Source: Flavobacterium sp. KACC 22761 (lineage in GTDB: Bacteria > Bacteroidota > Bacteroidia > Flavobacteriales > Flavobacteriaceae). From it: DNA of 64,000 bases. The translations under genes and the position numbers were made by a program. This document shows positions 25,248 to 33,849 of the stretch, piece after piece; positions within the stretch are counted from its first letter, which is position 1, and the number at the start of each line of letters is the position of its first letter. Location: NCBI RefSeq assembly GCF_034058155.1, contig NZ_CP139148.1, forward strand, positions 3,162,001 through 3,226,000, read 5' to 3'. The notes beneath the pieces are model-generated. The model saw only the letters and a program-made list of their open reading frames with translations, searched no databases and had not been told where the DNA came from.

Positions 25248-25266
25248 TAAAATCTCTCTATCTTTG
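25235..25266 (+). promoter_or_regulatory. Promoter of the Rrf2/azurin operon
   Basis: TTTG at 25235-25238 and TATCTTTG at 25259-25266, 20 bases apart, match the Bacteroidota promoter TTTG-N17-23-TAnnTTTG. Transcription would start near 25273, about 15 bases before the ATG at 25288. Confidence 0.65.
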
Positions 25267-25287
25267 TATGGAATTAATTAAGGATGT

Positions 25288-25737
25288 ATGTTTTCTAAAG
25301 CGTGTGAGTACGGAATAAGAGCTTCGATATTTATTGCAACCAAATCTTCGAAAGGGATTAGGGTTGGAATAAAAGACGTAGCAAAAGAGATTGATTCGCC
25401 GGAACCATTTACAGCCAAGATTATGCAGATTTTAACCAAAAGTGGCATAATTCATTCGACAAAAGGAGTAGGAGGCGGATTCGAAGTTTCGCCATCGGCA
25501 TCAAAAACAATAAAATTGATTCAGATTGTAGATGCTATTGACGGGAATAAAATATACAGCGGTTGTGGAATTGGATTGAAGGAATGCTCAGAAGAACATC
25601 CTTGTCCCGTTCATCACGAGTTCAAGAAAATAAGAGGACTGCTGTTAGAAATGCTTAAAAATACAACTTTAGAACAGCTAGCTTCTGATGTAAAATCGGG
25701 AGAATTCTTTCTTAAAACGACAAATGCGAACAATTAA
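25288..25737 (+). CDS. Rrf2 family transcription regulator (NsrR-like)
   Basis: A 149-residue regulator. The N-terminal winged helix starts MFSKACEYGIRASIFIAT with GIKDVAKEI and AKIMQILTKSGII; the glycine wing is KGVGGGFEVS. Three cysteines, C93, C100 and C106 (GCGIGLKECSEEHPCP), match the layout that holds an iron-sulfur cluster in NsrR, where nitric oxide attack releases DNA. Its gene leads the denitrification locus and shares a palindrome with the norZ and nirK promoters, so an NO-sensing repressor is the best reading. A different Rrf2 ligand (redox or iron) cannot be excluded. Confidence 0.82.
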   Translation: MFSKACEYGIRASIFIATKSSKGIRVGIKDVAKEIDSPEPFTAKIMQILTKSGIIHSTKGVGGGFEVSPSASKTIKLIQIVDAIDGNKIYSGCGIGLKECSEEHPCPVHHEFKKIRGLLLEMLKNTTLEQLASDVKSGEFFLKTTNANN

Positions 25738-25757
25738 TATTATTAAATATCTTAAAA

Positions 25758-26285
25758 ATGAATACAAAAACCAAAATTTCAGTATTAATCCTAATGGGAT
25801 TTTTAGCAGTTACTTCTTGCGGTAAAAAAGAAACAACTCCAGCTGAACCAACAGAACCTACCGAAACATCTATTGAAGGAGAAAAAGCTCCAACAGCTGC
25901 AACTACAGAGGAAAATGTTTTAGTTATTGAAGGAAATGACCAAATGCAATTTAATGTAAATGAATTGAAAGCTGTTGCCGGAAAACCAATCAAATTAACT
26001 TTGAAACACGTTGGTAAAATTCCGAAAGAAGCAATGGGACACAATCTTGTGATTTTACAGGAAGGAACAGATCAAGCAGCTTTTGCTTTAAAAGCAAATG
26101 ATGCCAAAGCAACGGATTATATTCCGGAATCTGAAAAAGCTTCAATCATTGCGCACACTAAATTAATTGGTGGTGGAGAAGAAGATACAATCGAATTTAC
26201 AATTGATAAAAAAGGATCTTACCCATTTATTTGCTCTTTCCCAGGGCACGTAGCTATGATGAAAGGTGTATTAATTGTTGAGTAA
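25758..26285 (+). CDS. Azurin-like blue copper lipoprotein
   Basis: A 175-residue lipoprotein (lipobox AVTSCGK) with a proline/threonine/glutamate-rich linker to about residue 50, then an azurin/cupredoxin domain. Type 1 copper ligands are His95 in MGHNLVIL and Cys159, His164 and Met168 in FICSFPGHVAMMKG, with the azurin spacing. It would carry electrons in the periplasm, most likely to the NirK encoded at 32340-33785. It starts 20 bases after the Rrf2 gene and is probably co-transcribed with it. Confidence 0.9.
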   Translation: MNTKTKISVLILMGFLAVTSCGKKETTPAEPTEPTETSIEGEKAPTAATTEENVLVIEGNDQMQFNVNELKAVAGKPIKLTLKHVGKIPKEAMGHNLVILQEGTDQAAFALKANDAKATDYIPESEKASIIAHTKLIGGGEEDTIEFTIDKKGSYPFICSFPGHVAMMKGVLIVE

Positions 26286-26290
26286 ATAAC

Positions 26291-26330
26291 AAAAAGCTCC
26301 AAATGCTGTAACTGGATTTGGAGTTTTTTT
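26291..26330 (+). terminator. Terminator after the azurin gene
   Basis: CTCCAAAT (26297-26304) pairs with ATTTGGAG (26316-26323), followed by seven T. It separates the regulator operon from norZ. Confidence 0.8.
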
Positions 26331-26337
26331 AAAAACT

Positions 26338-26363
26338 AATAAAAGATAAAATTATCTTTTATT
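26338..26363. promoter_or_regulatory. NsrR-like operator copy 2, before norZ
   Basis: AATAAAAGATAA, two A, TTATCTTTTATT: a perfect 12-bp-arm palindrome ending 13 bases before the norZ ATG. Its right half contains TATCTTTT, close to a -7 element, so a bound protein would cover the likely promoter. Confidence 0.7.
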
Positions 26364-26376
26364 AAATGAAAAAAGA

Positions 26377-28611
26377 ATGAAAAGAGAAAAAAAATTATGG
26401 CTGGTTTTTGCATTGGTAATGAGTATATCATTTGCAGTGCTGGGTTATTATGGTTATGAGATTTATCAGCAGGCACCACCTGTTCCAAAAGAAATTGTAA
26501 CCGATTCTGGAAAAATTGTTTTTAGCGAAAGCGAAATTAAAGACGGACAAAATATCTGGCAGAGTATAGGAGGCCAGGAAGTGGGATCGATCTGGGGACA
26601 CGGCGCCTATGTGGCCCCAGACTGGACCGCTGATTGGCTGCATAGAGAAGCCGTTTTTATCTTGGATATTTATGCTAAGAAAGATTTTAATAAAAAATAT
26701 GAGGAATTGGATGCCGAAAAACAATCGGCTTTGAAAATTAGATTGCAGAAAGATGTTAGAACTAATCGTTATAATCCTGACACAGGAGTTCTTACCATTT
26801 CTGAAAATCGAGTTGTGGCTATACAAAGTTTAAGCGAATATTATAAAGGTCTTTTTACGAATGATCCTCAATTTGATAAGTTGAGAGAAGAATATGCAAT
26901 TCCGAAAAACTCAATTACAGATGTTGAAAGAATGCATAAAATGAATGCCTTTTTCTTTTGGGCGACTTGGGCAACAGTTACAAATCGTCCGGGCGGAGAC
27001 ATTTCGTATACGCACAATTGGCCATCTGATGAATTGGTTGGAAATACCGCCACAACAGAGCTTTTAGCTTGGTCTGGAGTAAGCATAATTTTACTGATTT
27101 TGAGTGTCGGAATCTTAGTTTTCTATCATGCAAAATCGGGTGAAGAAGAAGAATTTCCACTTCCAAAAGAAGATCCGTTGATCAAACAAGGCAAAACCAA
27201 ATCGATGGGATTGGTGACCAAATATTTCTGGATTGTGAGTTTGTTGATGGTTTTACAAATGGTTTTCGGAATCATCACAGCGCATTATGGTGTAGAAGGA
27301 AATGGTTTATACGGAATTCCGATTGATAAAATCCTGCCTTATGCCGTAACACGTACTTGGCATACGCAATTGGCCATTTTCTGGATTGCAACGGCTTGGC
27401 TGGCGACTGGATTGTATATTGCACCAGCAGTTTCAGGTAAAGATCCTAAATTTCAATGTTTTGGTATCAACTTTCTCTTTATTGCCTTGTTGATTATTGT
27501 TTTAGGTTCAATGGCTGGACAATGGTTTGGAGTAATGCAAAAATTAAATTTAGTTCAAAATTTCTGGTTTGGACATCAAGGCTATGAATATGTTGATTTA
27601 GGCCGTTTCTGGCAGATTTTCCTTTTAGTTGGATTGTTTTTATGGTTGGCTTTAATGATTCGTCCGTTACTTCCCGTTTTAAAGAAAAAAACAGAAGAGA
27701 AAAACTTAATCATTTTGTTCTTAGTTTCTTGTACTGCAATTGCTATGTTTTACGGAGCTGGATTAATGTGGGGAAGACAAACCAATTTAGCAATTGCCGA
27801 ATATTGGAGATGGTGGGTAGTTCACCTTTGGGTTGAAGGTTTCTTTGAAGTATTTGCAACGGTTGTAATTGCGTTCTTGTTTGTTCGTTTGGGATTATTA
27901 AAAACGAAAACAGCAACATTAAATGTACTTTTCGCAACCATTATTTTCATGTCTGGAGGTATTTTAGGAACATTCCACCACTTGTATTTCTCAGGAACGC
28001 CAACAGCAATTATGGCTTTAGGAGCAACATTCAGTGCCTTAGAGGTGGTTCCGTTGACTTTAATCGGATTTGAAGCGTATCAAAACTATAAAATCTCAAA
28101 ATCAACACAATGGATTGCCGATTACAAATGGCCGATTTACTTTATGATTTCTGTTGCCTTTTGGAATTTCCTTGGAGCTGGAATCTTCGGATTCATTATT
28201 AATCCACCAATTGCATTGTACTATGTTCAGGGATTAAATACAACGCCTTTACATGGGCACACCGCATTGTTCGGAGTTTATGGAATGTTGGGAATTGGTT
28301 TAGTATTATTCGTACTGAGAAGTTTATATCGAAATGTAAGCTGGAATACTAAACTGCTTAAAATCACTTTCTGGTCTTTGAATATCGGATTGTTCTTAAT
28401 GGCAATCTTAAGCCTTCTTCCAATTGGAGTTTGGCAGGCAGTAGAAAGTATTAATCACGGAATGTGGTACGCTCGTTCATCAGAATTAATGCAGCAACCA
28501 GCAATGATTACTTTAAAATGGCTTCGTGCTATCGGAGATTCAATTTTCGGAATCGGATTTATTACAATGGCTTGGTTTGTATTTGAACTGACATTAAAAA
28601 ACAAAAAATAA
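26377..28611 (+). CDS. norZ: Quinol-dependent nitric oxide reductase (qNOR)
   Basis: A 744-residue inner-membrane enzyme that reduces two NO to N2O with electrons from quinol. The N-terminal extension (residues about 30-220, QNIWQSIGGQEVGSIWGHGAY) replaces the NorC subunit and lacks a heme c motif, as in the quinol type. The NorB core follows with about 14 membrane segments; heme and Fe-B ligand regions are YAVTRTWHTQLAIFWIATAW, HLWVEGFFEVFATV (His plus NOR-specific Glu), GTFHHLYFSGTP and HGHTALFGVYG. It is preceded by the shared operator and followed by the RIC gene. Confidence 0.95.
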   Translation: MKREKKLWLVFALVMSISFAVLGYYGYEIYQQAPPVPKEIVTDSGKIVFSESEIKDGQNIWQSIGGQEVGSIWGHGAYVAPDWTADWLHREAVFILDIYAKKDFNKKYEELDAEKQSALKIRLQKDVRTNRYNPDTGVLTISENRVVAIQSLSEYYKGLFTNDPQFDKLREEYAIPKNSITDVERMHKMNAFFFWATWATVTNRPGGDISYTHNWPSDELVGNTATTELLAWSGVSIILLILSVGILVFYHAKSGEEEEFPLPKEDPLIKQGKTKSMGLVTKYFWIVSLLMVLQMVFGIITAHYGVEGNGLYGIPIDKILPYAVTRTWHTQLAIFWIATAWLATGLYIAPAVSGKDPKFQCFGINFLFIALLIIVLGSMAGQWFGVMQKLNLVQNFWFGHQGYEYVDLGRFWQIFLLVGLFLWLALMIRPLLPVLKKKTEEKNLIILFLVSCTAIAMFYGAGLMWGRQTNLAIAEYWRWWVVHLWVEGFFEVFATVVIAFLFVRLGLLKTKTATLNVLFATIIFMSGGILGTFHHLYFSGTPTAIMALGATFSALEVVPLTLIGFEAYQNYKISKSTQWIADYKWPIYFMISVAFWNFLGAGIFGFIINPPIALYYVQGLNTTPLHGHTALFGVYGMLGIGLVLFVLRSLYRNVSWNTKLLKITFWSLNIGLFLMAILSLLPIGVWQAVESINHGMWYARSSELMQQPAMITLKWLRAIGDSIFGIGFITMAWFVFELTLKNKK

Positions 28612-28632
28612 AAACATTAAAAAATAAGAATC

Positions 28633-29364
28633 ATGGAAAATTTAAAAAACAAAACAATAGGATCATTTGTAGCTGAGGATTTTAGAACAGCTGCAGTTTT
28701 TTCAAAATATAGAATAGATTTTTGCTGCAAAGGAAACCGAACAGTAACTGAAGTTTGCGAAAAACAAAATATTGATGCAGATGCTTTATTAGAAAATGTA
28801 TTGCAAGTTGTGCAGTCAGAAAATAACGGAAGTATTGATTTCAACTCATGGCCATTAGATTTATTGGCAGATTACATTGAGAAAACGCATCACCGTTATG
28901 TAGAAGAAAAAACGAATGTTTTACTTCCATTCTTAGATAAATTATGCAAAGTACATGGAGCAAATCACCCAGAATTATTCAAGATTAATGAATTGTTTAT
29001 TGGTTGTGCGGGAGAATTATCTCAACACATGAAAAAAGAAGAATTGATTTTATTTCCGTTTATAAAAAGAATGGTGAAAACAAAAGACACAGATGGAGTT
29101 TTGCATCAGCCATCTTTTGGTACTGTTTCAAATCCGATTGCGATGATGATGCACGAACACGATAATGAAGGCGAACGTTTTAGAGAAATAGCTAAGTTGA
29201 CCGATAATTATACGCCGCCAGCAGATGCTTGCACGACTTATAGAGTGACTTTTGCGATGCTGAAAGAGTTTGAAGCAGATTTGCACAAACATATTCATTT
29301 GGAAAACAATATTTTATTTCCAAAAGCTGTGGCTTTAGAAAAAGACTTTGTTGAAGTAGAATAA
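28633..29364 (+). CDS. ric: Iron-sulfur cluster repair di-iron protein (RIC/ScdA/YtfE)
   Basis: A 243-residue cytosolic hemerythrin-like protein that repairs iron-sulfur clusters damaged by NO. The N-terminal ScdA domain has YRIDFCCKGNRT with the paired cysteines near residues 31-32. The hemerythrin domain has di-iron ligands in KTHHRYVEEK, HMKKEELILFPFI, MMHEHDNEGERFREI and LHKHIHLENNILFPKA. It lies 21 bases after norZ, so it is probably co-transcribed and under the same NO control. Confidence 0.94.
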   Translation: MENLKNKTIGSFVAEDFRTAAVFSKYRIDFCCKGNRTVTEVCEKQNIDADALLENVLQVVQSENNGSIDFNSWPLDLLADYIEKTHHRYVEEKTNVLLPFLDKLCKVHGANHPELFKINELFIGCAGELSQHMKKEELILFPFIKRMVKTKDTDGVLHQPSFGTVSNPIAMMMHEHDNEGERFREIAKLTDNYTPPADACTTYRVTFAMLKEFEADLHKHIHLENNILFPKAVALEKDFVEVE

Positions 29365-29385
29365 AAGGGTAATTTTAATAGTTCG

Positions 29386-29438
29386 AAAACATCGGTAATA
29401 ATCTTGTAAGGTGATAATTATCGGTGTTTTTATTTTTT
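29386..29438 (+). terminator. Terminator after the RIC gene
   Basis: AAACATCGGTAAT pairs imperfectly with ATTATCGGTGTTT and is followed by TTATTTTTT. Confidence 0.6.
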
Positions 29439-29503
29439 AACCATATAAGTAATATAAGTTCATTTTAGCAAATTGTATAATTTCTTATATTGCTTATATG
29501 GTT
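29439..29503. repeat. 20-bp inverted repeat AACCATATAAG...CTTATATGGTT
   Basis: AACCATATAAGTAATATAAG (29439-29458) is complementary, with one mismatch, to CTTATATTGCTTATATGGTT (29484-29503) across a 25-base spacer. It sits between the RIC terminator and the next gene. It may be a dispersed palindrome or an operator for the gene at 29533. Confidence 0.7.
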
Positions 29504-29532
29504 TAAATATTTTATGTTTAAAAAGTTGCAAT

Positions 29533-30762
29533 ATGAATTCTCAAAAAGCTTGGATACTTTGCTGTTTTTTTAATTTTCTGATTGCTTGTGCTTTCGGATT
29601 ATTAATGCGGTTAATGTATCTTTTCCCTTTAGATTTTTTGAACTATGGTTTTCTGCTTCATGCACATTCGCATGTTGCCATGTTAGGCTGGGTTTATTTG
29701 ATCATTTATGTTTTGATTGTTCATTTTTTTATTCCGAAAGAAAAAAGTCAGAAACCAATTTATAACCGTTTATTTTGGCTGACTGAATTTTCAGTAATCG
29801 GAATGATGATTGCTTTTCCAATTCAAGGATATGCTGTGTTTTCGATTGTATTTTCAACGCTGCATATTTTGTTGAGTTATGTTTTTTGCCGTTTGGTTTG
29901 GAAAGACATTTCAAGAGATAAATCTCCATCACAAAGACTCTTATTGGTTTCGATTCTGTTTATGATTTTGTCTACTTGCGGTGTCTGGTGTCTTGGTCCT
30001 GCCGTGAGCACGTTAGGAAAACAAAGTGCTTTTTATCAGATTGCGATTCAGTTCTTTCTCCATTTTCAGTTTAATGGTTGGTTTATATTGGCAATTTTAG
30101 CTTTGTTTTTAAAACAATTTCAAAATAAAATGGATGAGGCAAAGTTTAAAAAGTTTTATTTTTTGATTATTATTTCTACAATTTTAACTATTTGCTTTCC
30201 AGTGCGATGGTTTGTCGAAAATGATATTTTGAGTTACGTCAATGGTTTAGGAGTTTTATTGCAATTAGGATCATTTATTTATTTTTATAAAATGCTCAAA
30301 CCTCAAATTCATCATTTCAAAAGCACTTTAGATAAAACGACTAAAATAGTTTATGGTTTGGCTTTAAGTTCTTTGTTTTTGAAAGTCGGAATTCAATTGC
30401 TAACTCTTTTTCCAAATCTGGCAGAAGTTTCACATCAAATCAGAAATTTTGTAATCGGATTTATTCATTTAGCGACTTTAGGAATCATAACTGGATTTTT
30501 GTTCGGGATTTTACTTCAGAATAAAATGCTTCCTGCCAATTCTTCATCATTGAAAATAGGAGTGAAGTGTTTTATTTCAGGATATATTTTGACAGAAGTT
30601 TTATTATTTCTGCAAGGCTGGTTTTTCTTTTTTGGAGAAGGAACTCTTCCGGGATATTTTCAAAGTATTTTGATATTTAGTATACTTTTGGTTTTGGGAT
30701 TGGTTTTGATTGTGATATCTAAAATAAATTTTCTTTCCTGCAAGGTTTCAAAAACCTTGTAG
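29533..30762 (+). CDS. Polytopic membrane protein, heme-copper-oxidase/NnrS-like
   Basis: A 409-residue protein with about twelve membrane helices. Histidines cluster in the pattern of heme-binding membrane proteins: LLHAHSHVAMLGW (about residues 39-51), FFLHFQFNGWF (about 175) and FIHLATLGIITG (about 315). HAHSHV resembles the helix that binds low-spin heme in NorB/CcoN-like proteins, and also the HxH motif of NnrS. It has no recognised enzymatic Glu or Tyr. Placement next to norZ-ric suggests a role in NO handling or heme supply. The ATG at 29533 is used; upstream in-frame sequence belongs to the inverted repeat. Confidence 0.5.
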   Translation: MNSQKAWILCCFFNFLIACAFGLLMRLMYLFPLDFLNYGFLLHAHSHVAMLGWVYLIIYVLIVHFFIPKEKSQKPIYNRLFWLTEFSVIGMMIAFPIQGYAVFSIVFSTLHILLSYVFCRLVWKDISRDKSPSQRLLLVSILFMILSTCGVWCLGPAVSTLGKQSAFYQIAIQFFLHFQFNGWFILAILALFLKQFQNKMDEAKFKKFYFLIIISTILTICFPVRWFVENDILSYVNGLGVLLQLGSFIYFYKMLKPQIHHFKSTLDKTTKIVYGLALSSLFLKVGIQLLTLFPNLAEVSHQIRNFVIGFIHLATLGIITGFLFGILLQNKMLPANSSSLKIGVKCFISGYILTEVLLFLQGWFFFFGEGTLPGYFQSILIFSILLVLGLVLIVISKINFLSCKVSKTL

Positions 30763-30816
30763 GTCTTATATTTTAAATATTTAGATACCTACAAGGTTTT
30801 TGAAACCTTGCAGGAA
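30735..30816. repeat. Large inverted repeat with perfect 30-bp arms
   Basis: The left arm 30735-30764 (starting TTCCTGCAAGGTTTC) and the right arm 30787-30816 (ending GAAACCTTGCAGGAA) are exact reverse complements with a 22-base AT-rich spacer. Each arm also has a small dyad, CAAGGTTT...AAACCTTG. The left arm overlaps the last codons of the membrane protein gene. Confidence 0.9.
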
Positions 30817-30866
30817 GTCAAACTTTTCTAAATCATAAATTTATTGATAGAAGTCCGATTTAAATA

Positions 30867-30907
30867 AAAAACAAGAGTCAATTTATTTCTAAATCTGCTC
30901 TTGTTTT
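30867..30907. terminator. Bidirectional terminator between convergent genes
   Basis: AAAACAAGAG (30867-30876) pairs with CTCTTGTTTT (30898-30907). It is flanked by T runs in both directions and serves the SCO gene on the minus strand. Confidence 0.75.
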
Positions 30908-30932
30908 CTTAGTAATTAACCTATTTAAATAT

Positions 30933-31529
30933 CTATATTTTTCCAGCTTCCAGATTTATTGCTTCAATTGTTTTTTCATTATTTACACCTAAACCTTCTT
31001 GCTGAAATACCAATTCTCCTTCTGGATTAAAAACGCTTATAATATTAGAGTGCGAAAAATCTATTGGAGAAATTTGTTTGTAATTAACAGCTAAAACGGC
31101 TGCAAACTCTCTTGTGTTTTCTTCAGACGAACGAAGAAAAATCCAAGGATCTTGATTCATTTTATTTTCAATTGCAAATGATTTTAATCTTTCAGGCGTA
31201 TCTGTTTTCGGGTCTATACTGACCAAAATCAATTTGACATGTTGTTTTGTCTTTTCCTCCAGTTTTGATTCAATATCACGCATATCGGCCACTAATCTAG
31301 GGCATGCCGCTTTACAGCTTGTGTAAATCATTACCATTACGAGTACATTTCCTCTAAGCGATTTTAATTCAATGTCTTTACCATTTTGCGTTGTCCATTT
31401 TGATGGCAGATTATAAATTGATAAATCGCTAATTTCTTTTTTTGTCTCTACTTTAACCTCTTTTTTATCTGTTTCCTTACAGCTGTAAAATGAGAATAAA
31501 ATAAGAAAAGCAATTGCTGTTTTTTTCAT
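30933..31529 (-). CDS. SCO1/SenC family copper chaperone lipoprotein
   Basis: A 198-residue lipoprotein (lipobox FYSCKE) with a thioredoxin fold. The copper-binding CxxxC is in MIYTSCKAACPRLVADM (about residues 72-76) and the distal His in PIDFSHSNIISVF near 162. SCO proteins deliver copper to, or adjust thiols of, copper enzymes, classically cytochrome oxidase. Its place as third gene after nirK and nirV suggests NirK, azurin or both as clients. It starts 18 bases after nirV. Confidence 0.88.
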   Translation of the reverse strand: MKKTAIAFLILFSFYSCKETDKKEVKVETKKEISDLSIYNLPSKWTTQNGKDIELKSLRGNVLVMVMIYTSCKAACPRLVADMRDIESKLEEKTKQHVKLILVSIDPKTDTPERLKSFAIENKMNQDPWIFLRSSEENTREFAAVLAVNYKQISPIDFSHSNIISVFNPEGELVFQQEGLGVNNEKTIEAINLEAGKI

Positions 31530-31547
31530 TATAAAACTAATTTTAAA

Positions 31548-32324
31548 TTAGATTTTTGGTTTTGTTGTACTGGCACATCTAAAGCCAAGATTTCGTGTTG
31601 AATATTGCGCTTTCAAGCTTCCTCTAAACGCGTAACGCATAAAAGCAGCATAATCCATTAAATCGGATGCGTTTACTGATCCGCTTCCGCAGAAAAGATT
31701 CTTGTCAGTGCTTTTGTCTTTTCTAGATTCTCCCGATAAAAAAATGCTGTTAAAGTCATAAGTCCATTCCCAAACTAAACCATGCATGTCATAAACTCCC
31801 CAGTAATTTTTGAAAGTTTTTCCAATCTCATTTTCATAGGTTCTCGACTTCTCATACCAAGACAGAATATATTCGTTGAATTCTTTTTTGGTACGTGCAT
31901 CAATCTTTTTGGTATCTGCCATTGCTACATATTCCCATTCATCCATTGTTGCCAGACGTTTTCCTTGGCACTCGCAATATTTTTTAGCTGCAAACCAAGA
32001 AACACTTGTTACAGGCGACTTTGGTTTTGCATTTCCAAAATCAAAATCATTAGTCCAATAAGAGAGATAGCTTTTATCGGCAAAAATTCCTTTAATTTTT
32101 GATTTTTGATAAGAAGGATTTTTTTTGACAAATGCTAAAAACTCACTATTTGTAACTGGATAAATATCTATGTAAAATGACTTTACAACAACAGGTTTTT
32201 GAGAAACAGCTCCATAAAGAGGGACATAAGATCCCTCTTTTATGAATGCCATTCCTTTTTCCTGAGCCTTCATGACACTAAACACAGAGAAAAAGAGAGT
32301 TAGTATGAAAATGTATTTTTTCAT
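31548..32324 (-). CDS. nirV: NirV: formylglycine-generating-enzyme-like protein linked to NirK
   Basis: A 258-residue exported protein with signal peptide (YIFILTLFFSVFSVMKAQ). The SUMF1/FGE-sulfatase fold is clear: GMAFIKEGSYVPLYG, FYIDIYPVTNSEFLAFVK, PVTSVSWFAAKKYCECQGKRL, TMDEWEYVA, MHGLVWEWTYDF and AFRGSLKAQYSTRNLGFRCA. In Rhodobacter a protein of this family, NirV, is encoded beside nirK; its exact job is unclear. The canonical catalytic cysteine pair of FGE is not evident. The ATG at 32324 is used, 15 bases after the nirK stop. Confidence 0.78.
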   Translation of the reverse strand: MKKYIFILTLFFSVFSVMKAQEKGMAFIKEGSYVPLYGAVSQKPVVVKSFYIDIYPVTNSEFLAFVKKNPSYQKSKIKGIFADKSYLSYWTNDFDFGNAKPKSPVTSVSWFAAKKYCECQGKRLATMDEWEYVAMADTKKIDARTKKEFNEYILSWYEKSRTYENEIGKTFKNYWGVYDMHGLVWEWTYDFNSIFLSGESRKDKSTDKNLFCGSGSVNASDLMDYAAFMRYAFRGSLKAQYSTRNLGFRCASTTKPKI

Positions 32325-32339
32325 GCTCAATGTTTACTG

Positions 32340-33785
32340 TTATCTTAACGCTTTTACCATTTCTGGTGTAATTTCCGTTTTATTATTGCCCCAGCTGCTA
32401 TAGATATAGGTAAGCACATTTGCAATTTCATCATCAGATAAATTCTGAGATGGCATTACATTGTTGTATTTTTTGCCGTTAACAGTTACTTCGCCAGTTA
32501 AACCATGTAGAATGGTTTTTATGGCACGTTTAGAATCGGCATTTAAATAATCTGATTTTGCTAAAGGAGGGAAAGTGTTTGGAATTCCTTGCCCTTCAGA
32601 TTGGTGGCAAGCAAAACAAGTTGTTCCAAAGATTTCTTTACCAATTTTTATTTTCTCTTCTACAGTACGTTTTGGAACTACCGTTTTAGTAGCTACAGTA
32701 CCAGGCATTTTCTGAATCGTTCCACCTTCAGGCAGATAAATACCTTCTTGAATAGTTCCAGAATAAATATTTTTATTTTCTTTTCCTTCCACTTTAAGCA
32801 TTCCCAATGCACCTTTATTGAACGCTCTAAAAATAGAGTGGTCAACCAAAATAAAAGTTCCCGGAGTTTCTACTTTAAAATCTACAATAGCAGCACCACC
32901 AGCCGGAATTAAAGTAGTTTGAACATTTTTATTGACTGTGCTTCCGCCTTCAACATGTACATTGTCAAATATTTCTCCAATAACGTGGAAAGAAGAAACC
33001 AAGTTTGGCCCGCCGTTTCCAACAAACAGACGAACAGTTTCGCCTACTTTTGCAGTAAGCTCGTTTCCGTTAGTAAGTGATCCCACTTTTCCGTTAAAAA
33101 CTACATAATCAGGTGTTTCTTTTACAGCTTTGTTCATGTCGAATGGTTGTAAGCCTTTTGCGCCATATTCACCTTGAGTGTAAAAATCACCTTGCATTAC
33201 GTAGTATTCTTTATCAACAGGAGGAAGTCCACCTTCTGGCTCAACCAAAATGAGTCCGTACATACCATTTGCAATATGCATTCCCACAGGAGCTGTTGCG
33301 CAGTGATACACATACAATCCCGGATTTATAACTTTAAAACTGAAAACTTTTTCGTGTCCTGGTGCTACAAGAGAAGAAGTTGCTCCACCGCCCGGACCAG
33401 TCACGGCATGTAAATCTATATTGTGAGGTAGTTTATTATCAGGATGGTTTTTCAAGTGAAATTCGACTTCATCGCCAACACGAGTTCTAATAAAACTTCC
33501 AGGAACAGAACCTCCAAATGTCCAATAGGTATATTTTACGCCATCAGTCATTGTACCTTCTTGTTCTTTAATTTCCATATTTAATTTTAACTTCATGGCA
33601 GGCCGTTCTCCAACCGGTTTGGGTACATGTGGTGGTGAGGTAAGTTCTGCATTCATTTCGCCTTCAGTCATAATGTCTGCATAATCTTTAGTTTCTTCTT
33701 TTTTGCAGCCTCCTAAGATAAGAAGCATACAGAATGTACTTAATAGAACATTTAGTTTACTTAGAGCTTTGTTTTTATTTTTCAT
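32340..33785 (-). CDS. nirK: Copper nitrite reductase with C-terminal cytochrome c domain
   Basis: A 481-residue exported lipoprotein (cysteine in [10 protein letters not shown]) reducing nitrite to NO. Two cupredoxin domains span about 50-360. The first has type 1 and 2 copper ligands in [16 protein letters not shown] and [19 protein letters not shown] (Cys162, His170, Met175, with His161 for type 2), the AniA-like class; the aspartate before LHAVTG is catalytic. The second has [15 protein letters not shown] with the active-site His. A class I cytochrome c domain (about 375-481) follows, with CFACHQ (Cys390, Cys393, His394) and Met in NVMPSQN, an internal electron donor. It heads an operon with nirV and the SCO gene. 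Confidence 0.96.
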   Translation of the reverse strand: MKNKNKALSKLNVLLSTFCMLLILGGCKKEETKDYADIMTEGEMNAELTSPPHVPKPVGERPAMKLKLNMEIKEQEGTMTDGVKYTYWTFGGSVPGSFIRTRVGDEVEFHLKNHPDNKLPHNIDLHAVTGPGGGATSSLVAPGHEKVFSFKVINPGLYVYHCATAPVGMHIANGMYGLILVEPEGGLPPVDKEYYVMQGDFYTQGEYGAKGLQPFDMNKAVKETPDYVVFNGKVGSLTNGNELTAKVGETVRLFVGNGGPNLVSSFHVIGEIFDNVHVEGGSTVNKNVQTTLIPAGGAAIVDFKVETPGTFILVDHSIFRAFNKGALGMLKVEGKENKNIYSGTIQEGIYLPEGGTIQKMPGTVATKTVVPKRTVEEKIKIGKEIFGTTCFACHQSEGQGIPNTFPPLAKSDYLNADSKRAIKTILHGLTGEVTVNGKKYNNVMPSQNLSDDEIANVLTYIYSSWGNNKTEITPEMVKALR

Positions 33786-33841
33786 AATTTATTGATTTTG
33801 TTTTAGTTGTAGTTTTATTAAAGGTAAAAAAAATATTTATT

Positions 33842-33849
33842 CAAAAATA
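33842..33849 (-). promoter_or_regulatory. -7 element (TATTTTTG) of the nirK operon
   Basis: Minus-strand TATTTTTG matches TAnnTTTG and abuts the palindrome at 33846-33871. A clear -33 TTTG is not seen. Confidence 0.45.
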
